This document shows, one piece after another, positions 25,487-33,991 of a stretch of DNA of 64,000 nucleotides. The stretch spans positions 62,001 to 126,000 of the forward strand of contig JAEUUF010000015.1 of assembly GCA_016787645.1 (NCBI GenBank). The letters run 5' to 3'. The notes beneath the pieces are model-generated. The model searched no databases and was not told the DNA's origin. It saw only the letters and a list, made by a program, of their open reading frames with translations. The first letter of the stretch is position 1. Every line of letters begins with the position of its first letter. Both the position numbers and the translations under genes were made by a program. This DNA comes from Cyclobacteriaceae bacterium. Lineage in GTDB: Bacteria; Bacteroidota; Bacteroidia; Cytophagales; Cyclobacteriaceae.

Positions 25487-26788
25487 ATGAAATACATCTT
25501 ATCCTTATTACTATGCGCGTCTGTAATAGCACAGGCGCAAAACGATAAACAACGCCAGGCTGTCAAGGCCAAGGCTGACGCTATCGAATCCAAGGTAATT
25601 GCCTGGCGGCGTGATTTTCACCAGCACCCCGAGCTGGGCAACCGGGAGACACGCACAGCCGCCATTATCGCGAAACACCTCGAATCACTGGGCATGGAAG
25701 TAAAGACCGGTGTCGCGAAAACCGGCGTAATCGGGATTCTCCGTGGCACTCAGCCCGGACCGGTCATCGCCCTGCGTGCGGATATGGACGGACTTCCCGT
25801 ACTCGAAAAGAACGACCTGCCGTTTGCCTCAAAGGAAACATCCACATTTAATGGAGCCACAGTACCCGTTATGCACGCTTGCGGTCACGACACGCATGTG
25901 GCCATCCAGATGGGCGTGGCGGAAATTCTCGCCTCCATGAAGAATGAACTCAAGGGAACGGTGAAATTCATCTTCCAGCCTGCGGAAGAAGGACCGCCCG
26001 TGGGTGAGGAGGGTGGCGCAGCCCTCATGGTAAAGGAAGGTGCCCTTGAAAACCCAAAGGTAGATGTCATTTTTGGCTTGCACATTTCTTCGGCCACCGA
26101 AGTTGGGAAAATTGAATACCGGCCGGAAGGTGCTATGGCAGGCGCCATGGACATGAAGATTACCGTGAAGGGCAAGCCTTCGCACGGCGCCTATCCCTGG
26201 TTGGCTGTCGATCCCATCGTTACGGCCTCGCAGATTGTCGTCAGCCTGCAGACGCTGGTAAGTCGCAACCTGAATATCGTGGAGAATGGTGCGGTGGTCA
26301 CCATCGGCTCTATCCACGGAGGCAACCGTTCGAACATCATTTCAGAACAAGTGGAGATGTTGGGCACTGTAAGGACGTTAAGCAAGGAAGATGAAGCGTA
26401 CTTCATCAAGCGCATCAACGAAATTGCCACCCATACGGCAGAGGCGGCAGGTGCGACAGCGATTGTGGAGTTGCCGCAGACGATCCGGTACCCGGTTACG
26501 TATAATGACCCCAAGCTCACGGCGCGTATGCTTCCCAGCCTCGAGCAATCGGCAGGAAAGCAAAATGTAATTCTCGCCAAGGCAAAAACCGGTTCTGAGG
26601 ATTTTTCCTTTTTCGCCAATACCGTTCCCGGGTTGTTCATCTTCCTTGGCGGCATGCCGAAAGGCCAGTATCCCGCCAAAGCAGGACCTCATCACACGCC
26701 ATCATTCATCGTTGATGATAGTGGACTTAAACTCGGCGTGAACACCATGAGTAACCTGGTGCTGGATTACATGCGGGGAACGAAGTAG
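25487..26788 (+). CDS. M20D-family amidohydrolase, exported
   Basis: A 433-residue metallo-amidohydrolase with a cleavable signal peptide (ASVIAQAQ). Motifs of the IAA-amino acid/hippurate hydrolase (M20D) family are visible: RRDFHQHPELG, ALRADMDGLPV, the metal-binding MHACGHDTHVAI and the QPAEEGPPVGEEGG stretch with the catalytic Glu pair; near the C-terminus SEDFSFFANTVPG. A smaller dimerisation domain is inserted at about residues 220-330 (AMDMKITVKGKPSHGAYP). The enzyme most likely cleaves N-acyl amino acids or dipeptide-like amides in the periplasm. It has its own upstream gap and probably forms a single-gene unit. Confidence 0.92.
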   Translation: MKYILSLLLCASVIAQAQNDKQRQAVKAKADAIESKVIAWRRDFHQHPELGNRETRTAAIIAKHLESLGMEVKTGVAKTGVIGILRGTQPGPVIALRADMDGLPVLEKNDLPFASKETSTFNGATVPVMHACGHDTHVAIQMGVAEILASMKNELKGTVKFIFQPAEEGPPVGEEGGAALMVKEGALENPKVDVIFGLHISSATEVGKIEYRPEGAMAGAMDMKITVKGKPSHGAYPWLAVDPIVTASQIVVSLQTLVSRNLNIVENGAVVTIGSIHGGNRSNIISEQVEMLGTVRTLSKEDEAYFIKRINEIATHTAEAAGATAIVELPQTIRYPVTYNDPKLTARMLPSLEQSAGKQNVILAKAKTGSEDFSFFANTVPGLFIFLGGMPKGQYPAKAGPHHTPSFIVDDSGLKLGVNTMSNLVLDYMRGTK

Positions 26789-26906
26789 TGATCGGGTGCC
26801 TTGTGGGTACCACTTGACAACGGAGGCATTAGAGAGGGATTTTCGAAAAGAAACTGAATTCTGAAGTCTTTGGAGTTATAGTAGTAATTACTAAAACACA
26901 TCACCT

Positions 26907-28706
26907 ATGCGTAATGTCATTTTGTTCCTCGCCGCCTTTCTGGTGGGAGCCTGCACATCAAGGCAACCGGCTACTGATGAGTCGCCCAAAATCCAGCAGG
27001 TTGAAAAAAGCCTGGTCTCCCCGGTACGAATTGAGGGGGATTCATTGTGGACCATTGAATCGCGGATGGCGCACTATGGAGTTCCCGGTGTGAGCATTGC
27101 CGTCATTGCAGACGGAAAGATTGCATGGAGCAAGGGCTACGGCGTCATGAACAAAGAACGCAAGGAGCCGGTTACCACCGGCACGCTCTTCCAGGCCGGA
27201 TCGATCAGCAAGCCGGTGGCCGCTTATGCTGCGCTGCGGCTCGTACATGAAGGTAAAATCGATCCGGAAGGTGATGTCAACCAATACCTCGTTTCGTGGA
27301 AACTTCCGGATAATGAGTTCACCCAAAAGCAGAAGGTAACGCTAAACCAGCTGCTCAGCCATTCCGGCGGAGTAACCGTCCACGGTTTTCCTGGTTATCC
27401 GCCTGGCGTGCCCGTGCCCACATTGGTGCAGGTGCTAAATGGTGAAGCACCGGCCAACACGCCACCCATACGCGTGGACAAGTTGCCGGGTGAGGGGTTC
27501 CGTTATTCGGGAGGAGGCTATTGCATCATGCAGCAAATGCTCATCGATATTGAGGCCAAATCATTTCCAGAGATCATGCAGGAGAAAGTCCTTGGTCCGC
27601 TGCAAATGACCAGCAGCACGTACGAGCAACCATTGCCAGCTGACCGTCTCCCGCTGGCGGCCACCGGTTATATTCCCGACGGTACCATGACCCAGGGCGA
27701 GCGGCATACCTATCCTGAAATGGCTGCGGCTGGATTGTGGACTACAGCAGAAGATTTGGCCCGCTTCGCGATTGACGTCCAACAAGCTTACCGTGGTCAA
27801 TCAGAAAAGGTGCTGGAAAAAGAAGCCGTGGCCATGTTGACTCCCTACCACTCTGAAAATACAGGACTAGGGATGCGTGTGGATAAGCACGGTGAAGATA
27901 TTTATTTTGGTCACGGCGGATGGGACGAAGGATTTTCTAGCGATATGATCGCCCATCGTGACAAAGGGTATGGCGTGGTGGTGCTTACCAACTCGAACCA
28001 TCCGCCGTTTATCGATGAACTGATCCGTGCCGTGGCCCTGACTTACCAGTGGAGCAACTATGTCCCCAGTTACACTCCGCTTTCCATGACGCCTGAAGAC
28101 GGGCAAAAGATAGTCGGACGCTATCGTTACGATTCTGACGGAGTGTCCACAGTGTTTGCAAAAGACGGGAAGGTATATTACCAGTACACCGACGGGGAGC
28201 TGATGGAGCTGTTCAAAGTATCGGACAGCACCTTTGCCCGGCGGGAGCGAACGGCTCTAATTCAAATCATGAAGAATCCGGGTGACGATAAACTGTACCT
28301 GGTATTCCGTCAGGGAACCAACCCGCCGACCTTCGATCGTCCCCGGATGGCGGAGGGTGAGAAAGTTCCATTTGAATGTTTCCTGGCGGGTGATTATGCC
28401 CGGGCCAAAGCAGAATACCAGTCATTCGTGAAAGCCCACCCGGAGGATCAATTCATTAATGAACGCGCTATCAATGGCCGGGGCTACGACCTTCTGAGTG
28501 GGGGCAAGATCAAGGAAGCCAAAGCGATGTTTGCGATCAATATGGAGCTTTATCCGAAAAGCGCCAATGTCTATGACAGCTATGCGGAAGCCTGCATGAA
28601 GAATGGCGACAAGGATGAAGCCATCAAATACTACCGGAAGTCTTTGGCTATGAACTCAGACAACCCCAGGGCCAAAAAGAACCTGGAGAGCCTCATCGGT
28701 AAATAG
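26907..28706 (+). CDS. Serine beta-lactamase-fold hydrolase with C-terminal TPR repeats (lipoprotein)
   Basis: A 599-residue lipoprotein (FLVGAC). The N-terminal part is a class C beta-lactamase/esterase-like domain: active-site SxxK in FQAGSISKPVAA, the YxN-equivalent YSGGGY and the KTG-equivalent HGGWDEGFSS. After about residue 480 come tetratricopeptide-like helices (AGDYARAKAEYQSFVKAHP, then LYPKSANVYDSYAEAC and DEAIKYYRKSLAMN). This fusion is common in Bacteroidota penicillin-binding-protein-like hydrolases. A true beta-lactamase is unlikely because the YxN motif is altered; an esterase or D-aminopeptidase-like activity on the cell surface is more probable. Confidence 0.88.
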   Translation: MRNVILFLAAFLVGACTSRQPATDESPKIQQVEKSLVSPVRIEGDSLWTIESRMAHYGVPGVSIAVIADGKIAWSKGYGVMNKERKEPVTTGTLFQAGSISKPVAAYAALRLVHEGKIDPEGDVNQYLVSWKLPDNEFTQKQKVTLNQLLSHSGGVTVHGFPGYPPGVPVPTLVQVLNGEAPANTPPIRVDKLPGEGFRYSGGGYCIMQQMLIDIEAKSFPEIMQEKVLGPLQMTSSTYEQPLPADRLPLAATGYIPDGTMTQGERHTYPEMAAAGLWTTAEDLARFAIDVQQAYRGQSEKVLEKEAVAMLTPYHSENTGLGMRVDKHGEDIYFGHGGWDEGFSSDMIAHRDKGYGVVVLTNSNHPPFIDELIRAVALTYQWSNYVPSYTPLSMTPEDGQKIVGRYRYDSDGVSTVFAKDGKVYYQYTDGELMELFKVSDSTFARRERTALIQIMKNPGDDKLYLVFRQGTNPPTFDRPRMAEGEKVPFECFLAGDYARAKAEYQSFVKAHPEDQFINERAINGRGYDLLSGGKIKEAKAMFAINMELYPKSANVYDSYAEACMKNGDKDEAIKYYRKSLAMNSDNPRAKKNLESLIGK

Positions 28707-28722
28707 CTGTTCAAAACAAATC

Positions 28723-29139
28723 TTAGAAAGTATACGCTTTCTGCTCCGCTTGGGGCGACTGGTCCAGCTGGAGAATATCCGCAGAATCCTCGCACATTAC
28801 TGCGTGGTTTTCCAGAACGCCGATTGGACCTTTGACCAACTGTGGATTCTGGTAAAGGATCTCAAGCAGGTCTCGTTCGGAGAAATCTTTGCCGGCCAGG
28901 ATGGAAGCGTAATCCGGATGGCTGGTATTGATGAGGTCTTTGGCGCTCTGCATATGCAGCAGGTTGATGATCTCTTTCCAGCGGAAAGGAGTAACCCATT
29001 TGCTCTTCACATCAATCTCGTGTACAATCCCGCTCACGGAAGGGGCGAGTGCCCGGGTCTTGCGGCCCAACTCCGTTTCCGGATTGTAGATCAGGTATAA
29101 TTCGTGGGTCAAAAACAGCGGTGTCATGACAACTTGCAT
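28723..29139 (-). CDS. ArsC/Spx-like thioredoxin-fold protein lacking the catalytic cysteine
   Basis: A 138-residue protein (134 if ATG 29127 is used). The arrangement LYLIYNPETELGRKTRALA at the N-terminus and LVKGPIGVLENHAVM near the C-terminus follow the ArsC/Spx fold, in which the same positions read IY.NP.CSKSR and LL.RPIV. The cysteine expected after NP is replaced (NPETELGRK), so arsenate reduction by the classical mechanism is not expected. It may be a regulatory or structural member of the family. It is convergent with the serine hydrolase gene and divergent from ppdK. The assignment rests on pattern only. Confidence 0.6.
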   Translation of the reverse strand: MQVVMTPLFLTHELYLIYNPETELGRKTRALAPSVSGIVHEIDVKSKWVTPFRWKEIINLLHMQSAKDLINTSHPDYASILAGKDFSERDLLEILYQNPQLVKGPIGVLENHAVMCEDSADILQLDQSPQAEQKAYTF

Positions 29140-29266
29140 TTATTCTCCATACAAAGTACCCATGGTGAAATCCCCTAATCCATGACGTAAAATCGATTTT
29201 TGGCTGACTGATGTCATACTTTGGCCTTGCCGGTCCATATACCTTCAAATTTCAATATAGAAGCAT

Positions 29267-32086
29267 ATGAGCACCATGACTACCGCCGAACCGGCACTGA
29301 AAAGCGATAAATCCAAATCCCCGCGCTACGTATACGCCTTCCGCGAAGGCGACGGAAAAAACAAACAGCTCCTCGGAGGGAAAGGAGCCAACCTGTGCGA
29401 AATGACTCAGATAGGGCTGAATGTCCCACCCGGATTTGTCATTACCACGCAGGCCTGTCTCACTTACCTGGATACTCCAGACAAGAAACTTCCAGCCGGC
29501 TTGATGGATGAAGTTCGCCAGCAGGTGAAAGAAATTGAGAAGGCGTCTGGAAAACGCTTCGGAGACCCTGAGAACCCGCTGCTGGTATCCGTGCGCTCGG
29601 GTTCCGCCATGTCCATGCCAGGCATGATGGACACCATTCTTAATCTCGGACTTAACCAGAAAACCCTGGTGGGACTCATCAAGCAGACCAATAATGAACG
29701 CTTTGGTTATGATGCCTACCGCCGCTTCATACAATTGTTCGGCAAAGTAGCCCTCGGCGTTCCGGATGAGAAATTCGACAAGCATTTTGAAGAAGTAAAG
29801 AAGAAGGCCGGCGTTAAAGTAGACATTGGTCTCAGTGCAGACGACCTCAAGAATATCAGTGAACGATTCCTGGGCGTGGTGAATGATACACTCGGAAAGC
29901 CATTCCCCGAAGACGTCTACGAACAACTGGAAATTGCCATTCGCGCCGTGTTCAATTCCTGGATGGGCAAGCGCGCCATCGACTACCGCCGCGAATTCAA
30001 GATCACTCCCCAGATGGCCAATGGTACAGCCGTGAATGTGGTCACCATGGTGTTTGGCAATATGGGCAATGATTGCGCAACCGGTGTTGGCTTCACCCGC
30101 GACCCTGGCACCGGTGAGAATGTGATGTTTGGCGAATACCTCACCAATGCACAAGGCGAGGATGTGGTGGCGGGTATCCGTACGCCAAAACCTGTGAGTG
30201 AATTGGCTCACGAAATGCCGTCACTTTACAAGCAACTGGAATCCTTGCGCAACAAGCTCGAAAGTCATTATAAAGAAGTACAGGATTTCGAATACACCAT
30301 TGAAAAAGGGGTACTCTATTGCCTGCAAACGCGCAATGGCAAGATGAATACCACCGCCATGGTGCGGACATCCGTTGAAATGGTGCATGAAGGTTTGATT
30401 ACACGCGAGCAGGCATTGCTTCGCATCAAGCCTGACATCCTTGAACAACTTCTTCACCCACGTCTCGATTCATTACACAAAGCGACTCCATTGGCACAGG
30501 GCCTGCCGGCATCACCCGGCGCGGCATCAGGCCACGTCGTTTTTGATGCCGATCGCGCAGAATTGCTCGGCAAGCAAGGAGAAAAAGTGATTCTCGTACG
30601 CGAGGAGACCAAGCCGGAAGACATTCACGGTTTCTTTGCCGCACAGGGTGTACTCACCAGCCGGGGCGGCAAAACATCGCACGCAGCGGTGGTCGCCCGG
30701 GGCATGGGCAAACCTTGCGTAGCCGGCGCAGAGGGCATTCACGTTGATACAAAACTTCGCCAGGCAAAAGTGGGCGAAAAAATATTGCATGAAGGTGATT
30801 ACATCACCATTGATGGAGGCACCGGCTTTGTGTACCAGGGCGTAATCCCCACCGTGGAGCCGACATTCTCCGATGAACTAAAAACCCTCCTCAGCTGGGC
30901 CGATGAAGTGGCTACATTGAAAGTATTTGCCAACGCGGATACACCGAACGCTGCGAAAAAGGCGCTCCAGTATGGGGCCATGGGTATCGGGTTGTGCCGT
31001 ACGGAACGCATGTTCAATGACGTGGATCGTCTGCCGGTAGTGGTGGAAATGATCCTCGCGGACACCCCGGAGTTGCGGGAGACTGCTTTGGACCGCCTGA
31101 AAGAAATGCAACGGCAGGACTTCAAGGAAATTCTGCTGGCCATGGCGCCGCGTCCCGTCACCATTCGCCTGCTGGATCCGCCTATCCACGAGTTCTTGCC
31201 GACAGAAGATGTGTTGCGCGATGAGCTGGTTCACCTCGAGCATCTGAAGACTACCGTAAGTGGAGTGACCAACCTGTTCGGAAGCCTTCGTCTTCTCAAT
31301 GCCGATGTGAATATGGCCACCAAGTCATCGGCACCTTTCAACCTGGACGGGGAAGAGCTGATTTCACAGGCCATTGAGAAGAAAGCGCAGATGTTGAAGA
31401 AAGTGCGTGAGCTGCATGAAGTGAACCCCATGCTGGGACATCGCGGCGTACGACTCGGCCTTACGTTCCCCGAGATCTACAAAATGCAGGTTCGTGCTAT
31501 CCTCGAAGCTGCGGCAGATTGCCAGAAAGCAAAGATCAACGTTCACCCGGAAATCATGATTCCGCAGGTATGCACCGCGGAGGAACTGAAGGAAGTAAAA
31601 TCCTATGTAGAAAAATACAGGACGGAAATTGAAAAGGAGAACAATGTAAAGCTCAACCTGAAATTCGGCACCATGATTGAAGTGGTTCGCGCCTGCCTCC
31701 AGGCAGAGGAGTTGGCGGACGTCGCTGAATTCTTCTCCTTTGGTACGAATGACCTTACCCAGGCAACGTTTTCATTCTCCCGCGAGGATGCCGAGAACAA
31801 GTTCCTTCCGTTCTACATCTCGCATGGCATTTTGCAGAACAATCCGTTCGAAGTGCTCGACCGGAAAGCCATGGGCAAACTCATGAAGTTGGCGGTTGAC
31901 GACGGGCGGAAGCACCGGGCCGACCTTAAAGTGGGGATCTGCGGTGAACATGGCGGTCATCCTGAATCCATCATGTTCTGTCATTACCTGGGCCTTAATT
32001 ATGTTTCGTGCTCAGGACCCCGTGTTCCGGTCGCTCGCCTTGCGGTGGCTCATGCGAAGCTTACGGAAACAAAATACACGGTTTAA
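29267..32086 (+). CDS. ppdK: Pyruvate, phosphate dikinase
   Basis: A 939-residue enzyme that interconverts pyruvate, ATP and phosphate with phosphoenolpyruvate, AMP and diphosphate. Domains in order: nucleotide-binding region (LLGGKGANLCEM, then VRSGSAMSMPGMMDTILNLG), the swivelling phosphohistidine domain with GGKTSHAAVVARGMGKPCV (catalytic His near residue 471) and the PEP/pyruvate barrel with FSFGTNDLTQATF and the C-terminal GICGEHGGHP followed by the catalytic Cys in NYVSCSGPR. Full family length. It is monocistronic, and a hairpin with a T run follows. In this organism it probably supports reversible glycolysis/gluconeogenesis, possibly with diphosphate recycling. Confidence 0.97.
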   Translation: MSTMTTAEPALKSDKSKSPRYVYAFREGDGKNKQLLGGKGANLCEMTQIGLNVPPGFVITTQACLTYLDTPDKKLPAGLMDEVRQQVKEIEKASGKRFGDPENPLLVSVRSGSAMSMPGMMDTILNLGLNQKTLVGLIKQTNNERFGYDAYRRFIQLFGKVALGVPDEKFDKHFEEVKKKAGVKVDIGLSADDLKNISERFLGVVNDTLGKPFPEDVYEQLEIAIRAVFNSWMGKRAIDYRREFKITPQMANGTAVNVVTMVFGNMGNDCATGVGFTRDPGTGENVMFGEYLTNAQGEDVVAGIRTPKPVSELAHEMPSLYKQLESLRNKLESHYKEVQDFEYTIEKGVLYCLQTRNGKMNTTAMVRTSVEMVHEGLITREQALLRIKPDILEQLLHPRLDSLHKATPLAQGLPASPGAASGHVVFDADRAELLGKQGEKVILVREETKPEDIHGFFAAQGVLTSRGGKTSHAAVVARGMGKPCVAGAEGIHVDTKLRQAKVGEKILHEGDYITIDGGTGFVYQGVIPTVEPTFSDELKTLLSWADEVATLKVFANADTPNAAKKALQYGAMGIGLCRTERMFNDVDRLPVVVEMILADTPELRETALDRLKEMQRQDFKEILLAMAPRPVTIRLLDPPIHEFLPTEDVLRDELVHLEHLKTTVSGVTNLFGSLRLLNADVNMATKSSAPFNLDGEELISQAIEKKAQMLKKVRELHEVNPMLGHRGVRLGLTFPEIYKMQVRAILEAAADCQKAKINVHPEIMIPQVCTAEELKEVKSYVEKYRTEIEKENNVKLNLKFGTMIEVVRACLQAEELADVAEFFSFGTNDLTQATFSFSREDAENKFLPFYISHGILQNNPFEVLDRKAMGKLMKLAVDDGRKHRADLKVGICGEHGGHPESIMFCHYLGLNYVSCSGPRVPVARLAVAHAKLTETKYTV

Positions 32087-32103
32087 CCTCTAGGTTTGGT
32101 TTG

Positions 32104-32144
32104 GAAGGGCCTGGCTGCGCAAGTGGCCGGGCTCCTTCTTTTTT
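32104..32144 (+). terminator. Intrinsic terminator after ppdK
   Basis: An imperfect GC-rich hairpin (arms GAAGGGCCTGGC and GCCGGGCTCCTTC) directly followed by TTTTTT, 18 bases after the ppdK stop codon. It would end the ppdK transcript. Confidence 0.7.
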
Positions 32145-32183
32145 GGTACTTTAAGTCTACCAAATTCACCAAACCCATTGCCT

Positions 32184-32537
32184 ATGACCCCCGCCTCGCG
32201 TTCTCTTTATTATTTCGGTATTTATTTGCTCTTCACGGGACTTACCCTGATCGTATTTCCAAACATGCTGTTGTCCCTGATTGGTATCCCGGAAACCACC
32301 GAAGTCTGGATCCGGTTACTCGGAACAGTGGTGACAGCGATTGGTTTGTATTACGTCTTTATGGCACCGGCCAATCACCCGCTGTTCCTGATGCTGTCGG
32401 TCTATGCCCGTGTGTCCATATTTGTTTGGTTTCTCCTGTTTGTGATCCTCGGCATTGGCCCTATGCAGCTCTTGATCTTTGGCTTCGTGGATCTCCTGGG
32501 TGCCCTTTGGACCTATTCGGCACTGCGACGGGCGTGA
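32184..32537 (+). CDS. Small four-helix membrane protein
   Basis: A 117-residue protein of four hydrophobic helices: about residues 8-27 (YFGIYLLFTGLTLIVF), 40-57, 65-84 and 88-108. No enzymatic motif is visible, and I do not recognise the family with certainty; it resembles DUF4345-like small membrane proteins in size and layout. The frame is open to a TTG at 32178, but ATG 32184 is more likely. It is convergent with yceI, with a shared hairpin terminator between the two. Confidence 0.6.
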   Translation: MTPASRSLYYFGIYLLFTGLTLIVFPNMLLSLIGIPETTEVWIRLLGTVVTAIGLYYVFMAPANHPLFLMLSVYARVSIFVWFLLFVILGIGPMQLLIFGFVDLLGALWTYSALRRA

Positions 32538-32562
32538 GGCAACATCATTCAGTCGGAAAAGG

Positions 32563-32592
32563 AAAAAGCCCTGCCAGGAAGACAGGGCTTTA
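32563..32592 (-). terminator. Hairpin terminator between the small membrane gene and yceI
   Basis: A 9-bp perfect stem (AAAGCCCTG at 32565-32573 and CAGGGCTTT at 32583-32591) with a 9-nt loop. On the minus strand the second arm is followed by TTTTTCC, a good termination run for yceI; on the plus strand the run is weaker, so it may work in both directions with lower efficiency for the plus gene. Confidence 0.7.
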
Positions 32593-32613
32593 ACATTTCT
32601 CATTAGTCTGGAC

Positions 32614-33156
32614 TTATCCGCGGGCCAGTTCAACGTTGAGGTGTAATTTCACTTCTTCGCTCACCACCATACCACCGGCTTCGGTGAGGGCGTTCCAGTT
32701 CAATCCGAAATCTTTGCGATTGATCTTGCCGTTGATTTCGAAACCAGCTTTGGTGTTGCCCCACGGGTCAACCATAATTCCGCCAAATTCGACGGCCAGC
32801 GTTACCGGTTTTGTGGTGCCCCGGATGGTCAGGTCACCGCTTAATTGGTAGTCATTGCCATTCACCTTCTTCAGCGTGCCTGCGAAGTCTGCGGTAGGAT
32901 ATTCGGCAGCAGCGAAGAAGTCGGGCGACTTCAGGTGATTGTCGCGATCGGCTTGATTGGTGTCGATGCTGTTGACGTCCAGGCTGAAATTAACTTCAGC
33001 ACCATCAAAATCGTTGCCTTCGGTCTCCACGCTGCCTGAAAACTTCTTGAAGAAGCCAGTCACGGTGGAAATCACCAGGTGCTTTACTTTGAATTGTACT
33101 TCGGTGTGAGTGGCATCAATTGCCCATTGGGTGGTTGTTGCGGTTGCGGTTTGCAT
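32614..33156 (-). CDS. yceI: YceI-family lipid-binding protein, cytosolic form
   Basis: A 180-residue beta-barrel protein of the YceI family, which binds polyisoprenoid-type lipids. Features are the N-terminal WAIDATHTEVQFKVKHLV, the central VNSIDTNQADRDNHLKSPDF and GDLTIRGTTKPVTLAVEFGG. It has no signal peptide, unlike E. coli YceI, so it is predicted to stay in the cytoplasm. It lies just downstream of a Crp/Fnr gene on the same strand. A consensus TAGCTTTG -7 box and two copies of a 17-bp operator-like sequence stand upstream, so expression is probably tightly controlled. Confidence 0.92.
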   Translation of the reverse strand: MQTATATTTQWAIDATHTEVQFKVKHLVISTVTGFFKKFSGSVETEGNDFDGAEVNFSLDVNSIDTNQADRDNHLKSPDFFAAAEYPTADFAGTLKKVNGNDYQLSGDLTIRGTTKPVTLAVEFGGIMVDPWGNTKAGFEINGKINRKDFGLNWNALTEAGGMVVSEEVKLHLNVELARG

Positions 33157-33193
33157 AGTTTTAGTCGTTTAGGTTTTTGTCTCAATTGCTATG

Positions 33194-33201
33194 CAAAGCT
33201 A
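33194..33201 (-). promoter_or_regulatory. -7 box TAGCTTTG of yceI
   Basis: Full match to TAnnTTTG on the minus strand, 37 bases before the yceI ATG. It predicts a start near 33190 and a short leader. No -33 TTG is present at the usual distance; the operator-like repeat at 33224-33240 occupies that area, as expected of an activator-dependent promoter. Confidence 0.6.
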
Positions 33202-33223
33202 CCTGCGCAAGCATGGGATTGAC

Positions 33224-33272
33224 CTTGAACCAGGTTAAGAACAGAGGGCCCGGGACTTGAACCAGGTTAAGA
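33224..33272. promoter_or_regulatory. Two identical 17-bp direct repeats, candidate Crp/Fnr operators
   Basis: CTTGAACCAGGTTAAGA occurs at 33224-33240 and again at 33256-33272, 32 bp apart (about three helical turns). Each copy contains the dyad core AACCAGGTT. The first copy is centred about 42 bp before the predicted yceI start, the second about 74 bp before. The Crp/Fnr gene ends at 33276, next to the second copy, and is the best candidate for the protein that binds here; that is inference. Confidence 0.6.
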
Positions 33273-33275
33273 TCG

Positions 33276-33920
33276 CTACTTGTGAGCCCGCTTACGGCGG
33301 ATTTTGCTGAGGAACTCAGGCGTGATGCCCAGGTAGGAGGCCACGTACTTGAGGGGCACAAACTGCTCCAGCTGCGGGTATTTCTTCTGGAAATCATCGT
33401 ACCGCTCTTCCGCGGTAAACGAATAAGCCTGGATAATCCGCTTCTGGTGAGTGACCAGGGAATTTTGGAATGTGATTCGGAAGTACCGCTCAAAAACCGG
33501 GTATCGGGACATTAATTCATCCATTCGGACACCGGGCAGGAAGAAGATCGTGGAATCCGCCAAAGCCCTTGTTTCAAAAACGGAAGGCTCATGCGTCGTT
33601 AAACTGTGCAGGTCGCCGGTCCACCACCCAACGGTGGCAAACTGGATTACTTTTTCGTCGCCGTCCCGGTCACTATAGTAGGTCATCAGGCACCCGGTAT
33701 TCACATGAATCATGCTTCGGGTCACTTCACCCGCAGGCTGAACAAGTTCGCCTTGTTTGAATGCCGCCGGTACCAGGATAGCTAACAAAAATGCTTCCTC
33801 TTCCGGCTCCAGATTAACCTGCCTGCGAATATTTGATAAAATCAGGTGACTGTCCACGGCACGAATATACGCCGGGGAATCTCGACGGGCAGAATTGGTA
33901 TACGAAAAGTGCTGATTCAT
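33276..33920 (-). CDS. Crp/Fnr-family transcriptional regulator
   Basis: A 214-residue protein: a cyclic-nucleotide-binding-like beta roll with KQGELVQPAGEVTRSMIHV and a long helix, then a winged helix-turn-helix whose recognition part is LKYVASYLGITPEFLSKIRRKR. No FeS-type cysteine cluster is seen. It lies immediately upstream of yceI on the same strand, separated by 119 bp containing two direct repeats of a 17-bp motif. The same pairing of a Crp-like gene with an adjacent target and a dyad is found at 7094-7752. Effector unknown. Confidence 0.9.
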   Translation of the reverse strand: MNQHFSYTNSARRDSPAYIRAVDSHLILSNIRRQVNLEPEEEAFLLAILVPAAFKQGELVQPAGEVTRSMIHVNTGCLMTYYSDRDGDEKVIQFATVGWWTGDLHSLTTHEPSVFETRALADSTIFFLPGVRMDELMSRYPVFERYFRITFQNSLVTHQKRIIQAYSFTAEERYDDFQKKYPQLEQFVPLKYVASYLGITPEFLSKIRRKRAHK

Positions 33921-33991
33921 CGTTGGTTATTTTGACGTCCTCGTTTTTGTTAACCCAGTATCTTAGCTTGCCGCGTAGCAATAAATAACCC

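Noticed and set aside
29252-30211. 319-codon minus-strand frame inside ppdK
   Set aside because: It is antisense to the highly conserved N-terminal part of ppdK and is His/Phe-rich without domain features.
32096-32593. Plus-strand frame of 165 codons after ppdK
   Set aside because: It overlaps the ppdK terminator hairpin and the four-helix membrane protein gene in another frame, and the sequence is Pro/His/Arg-rich with no membrane or domain pattern.
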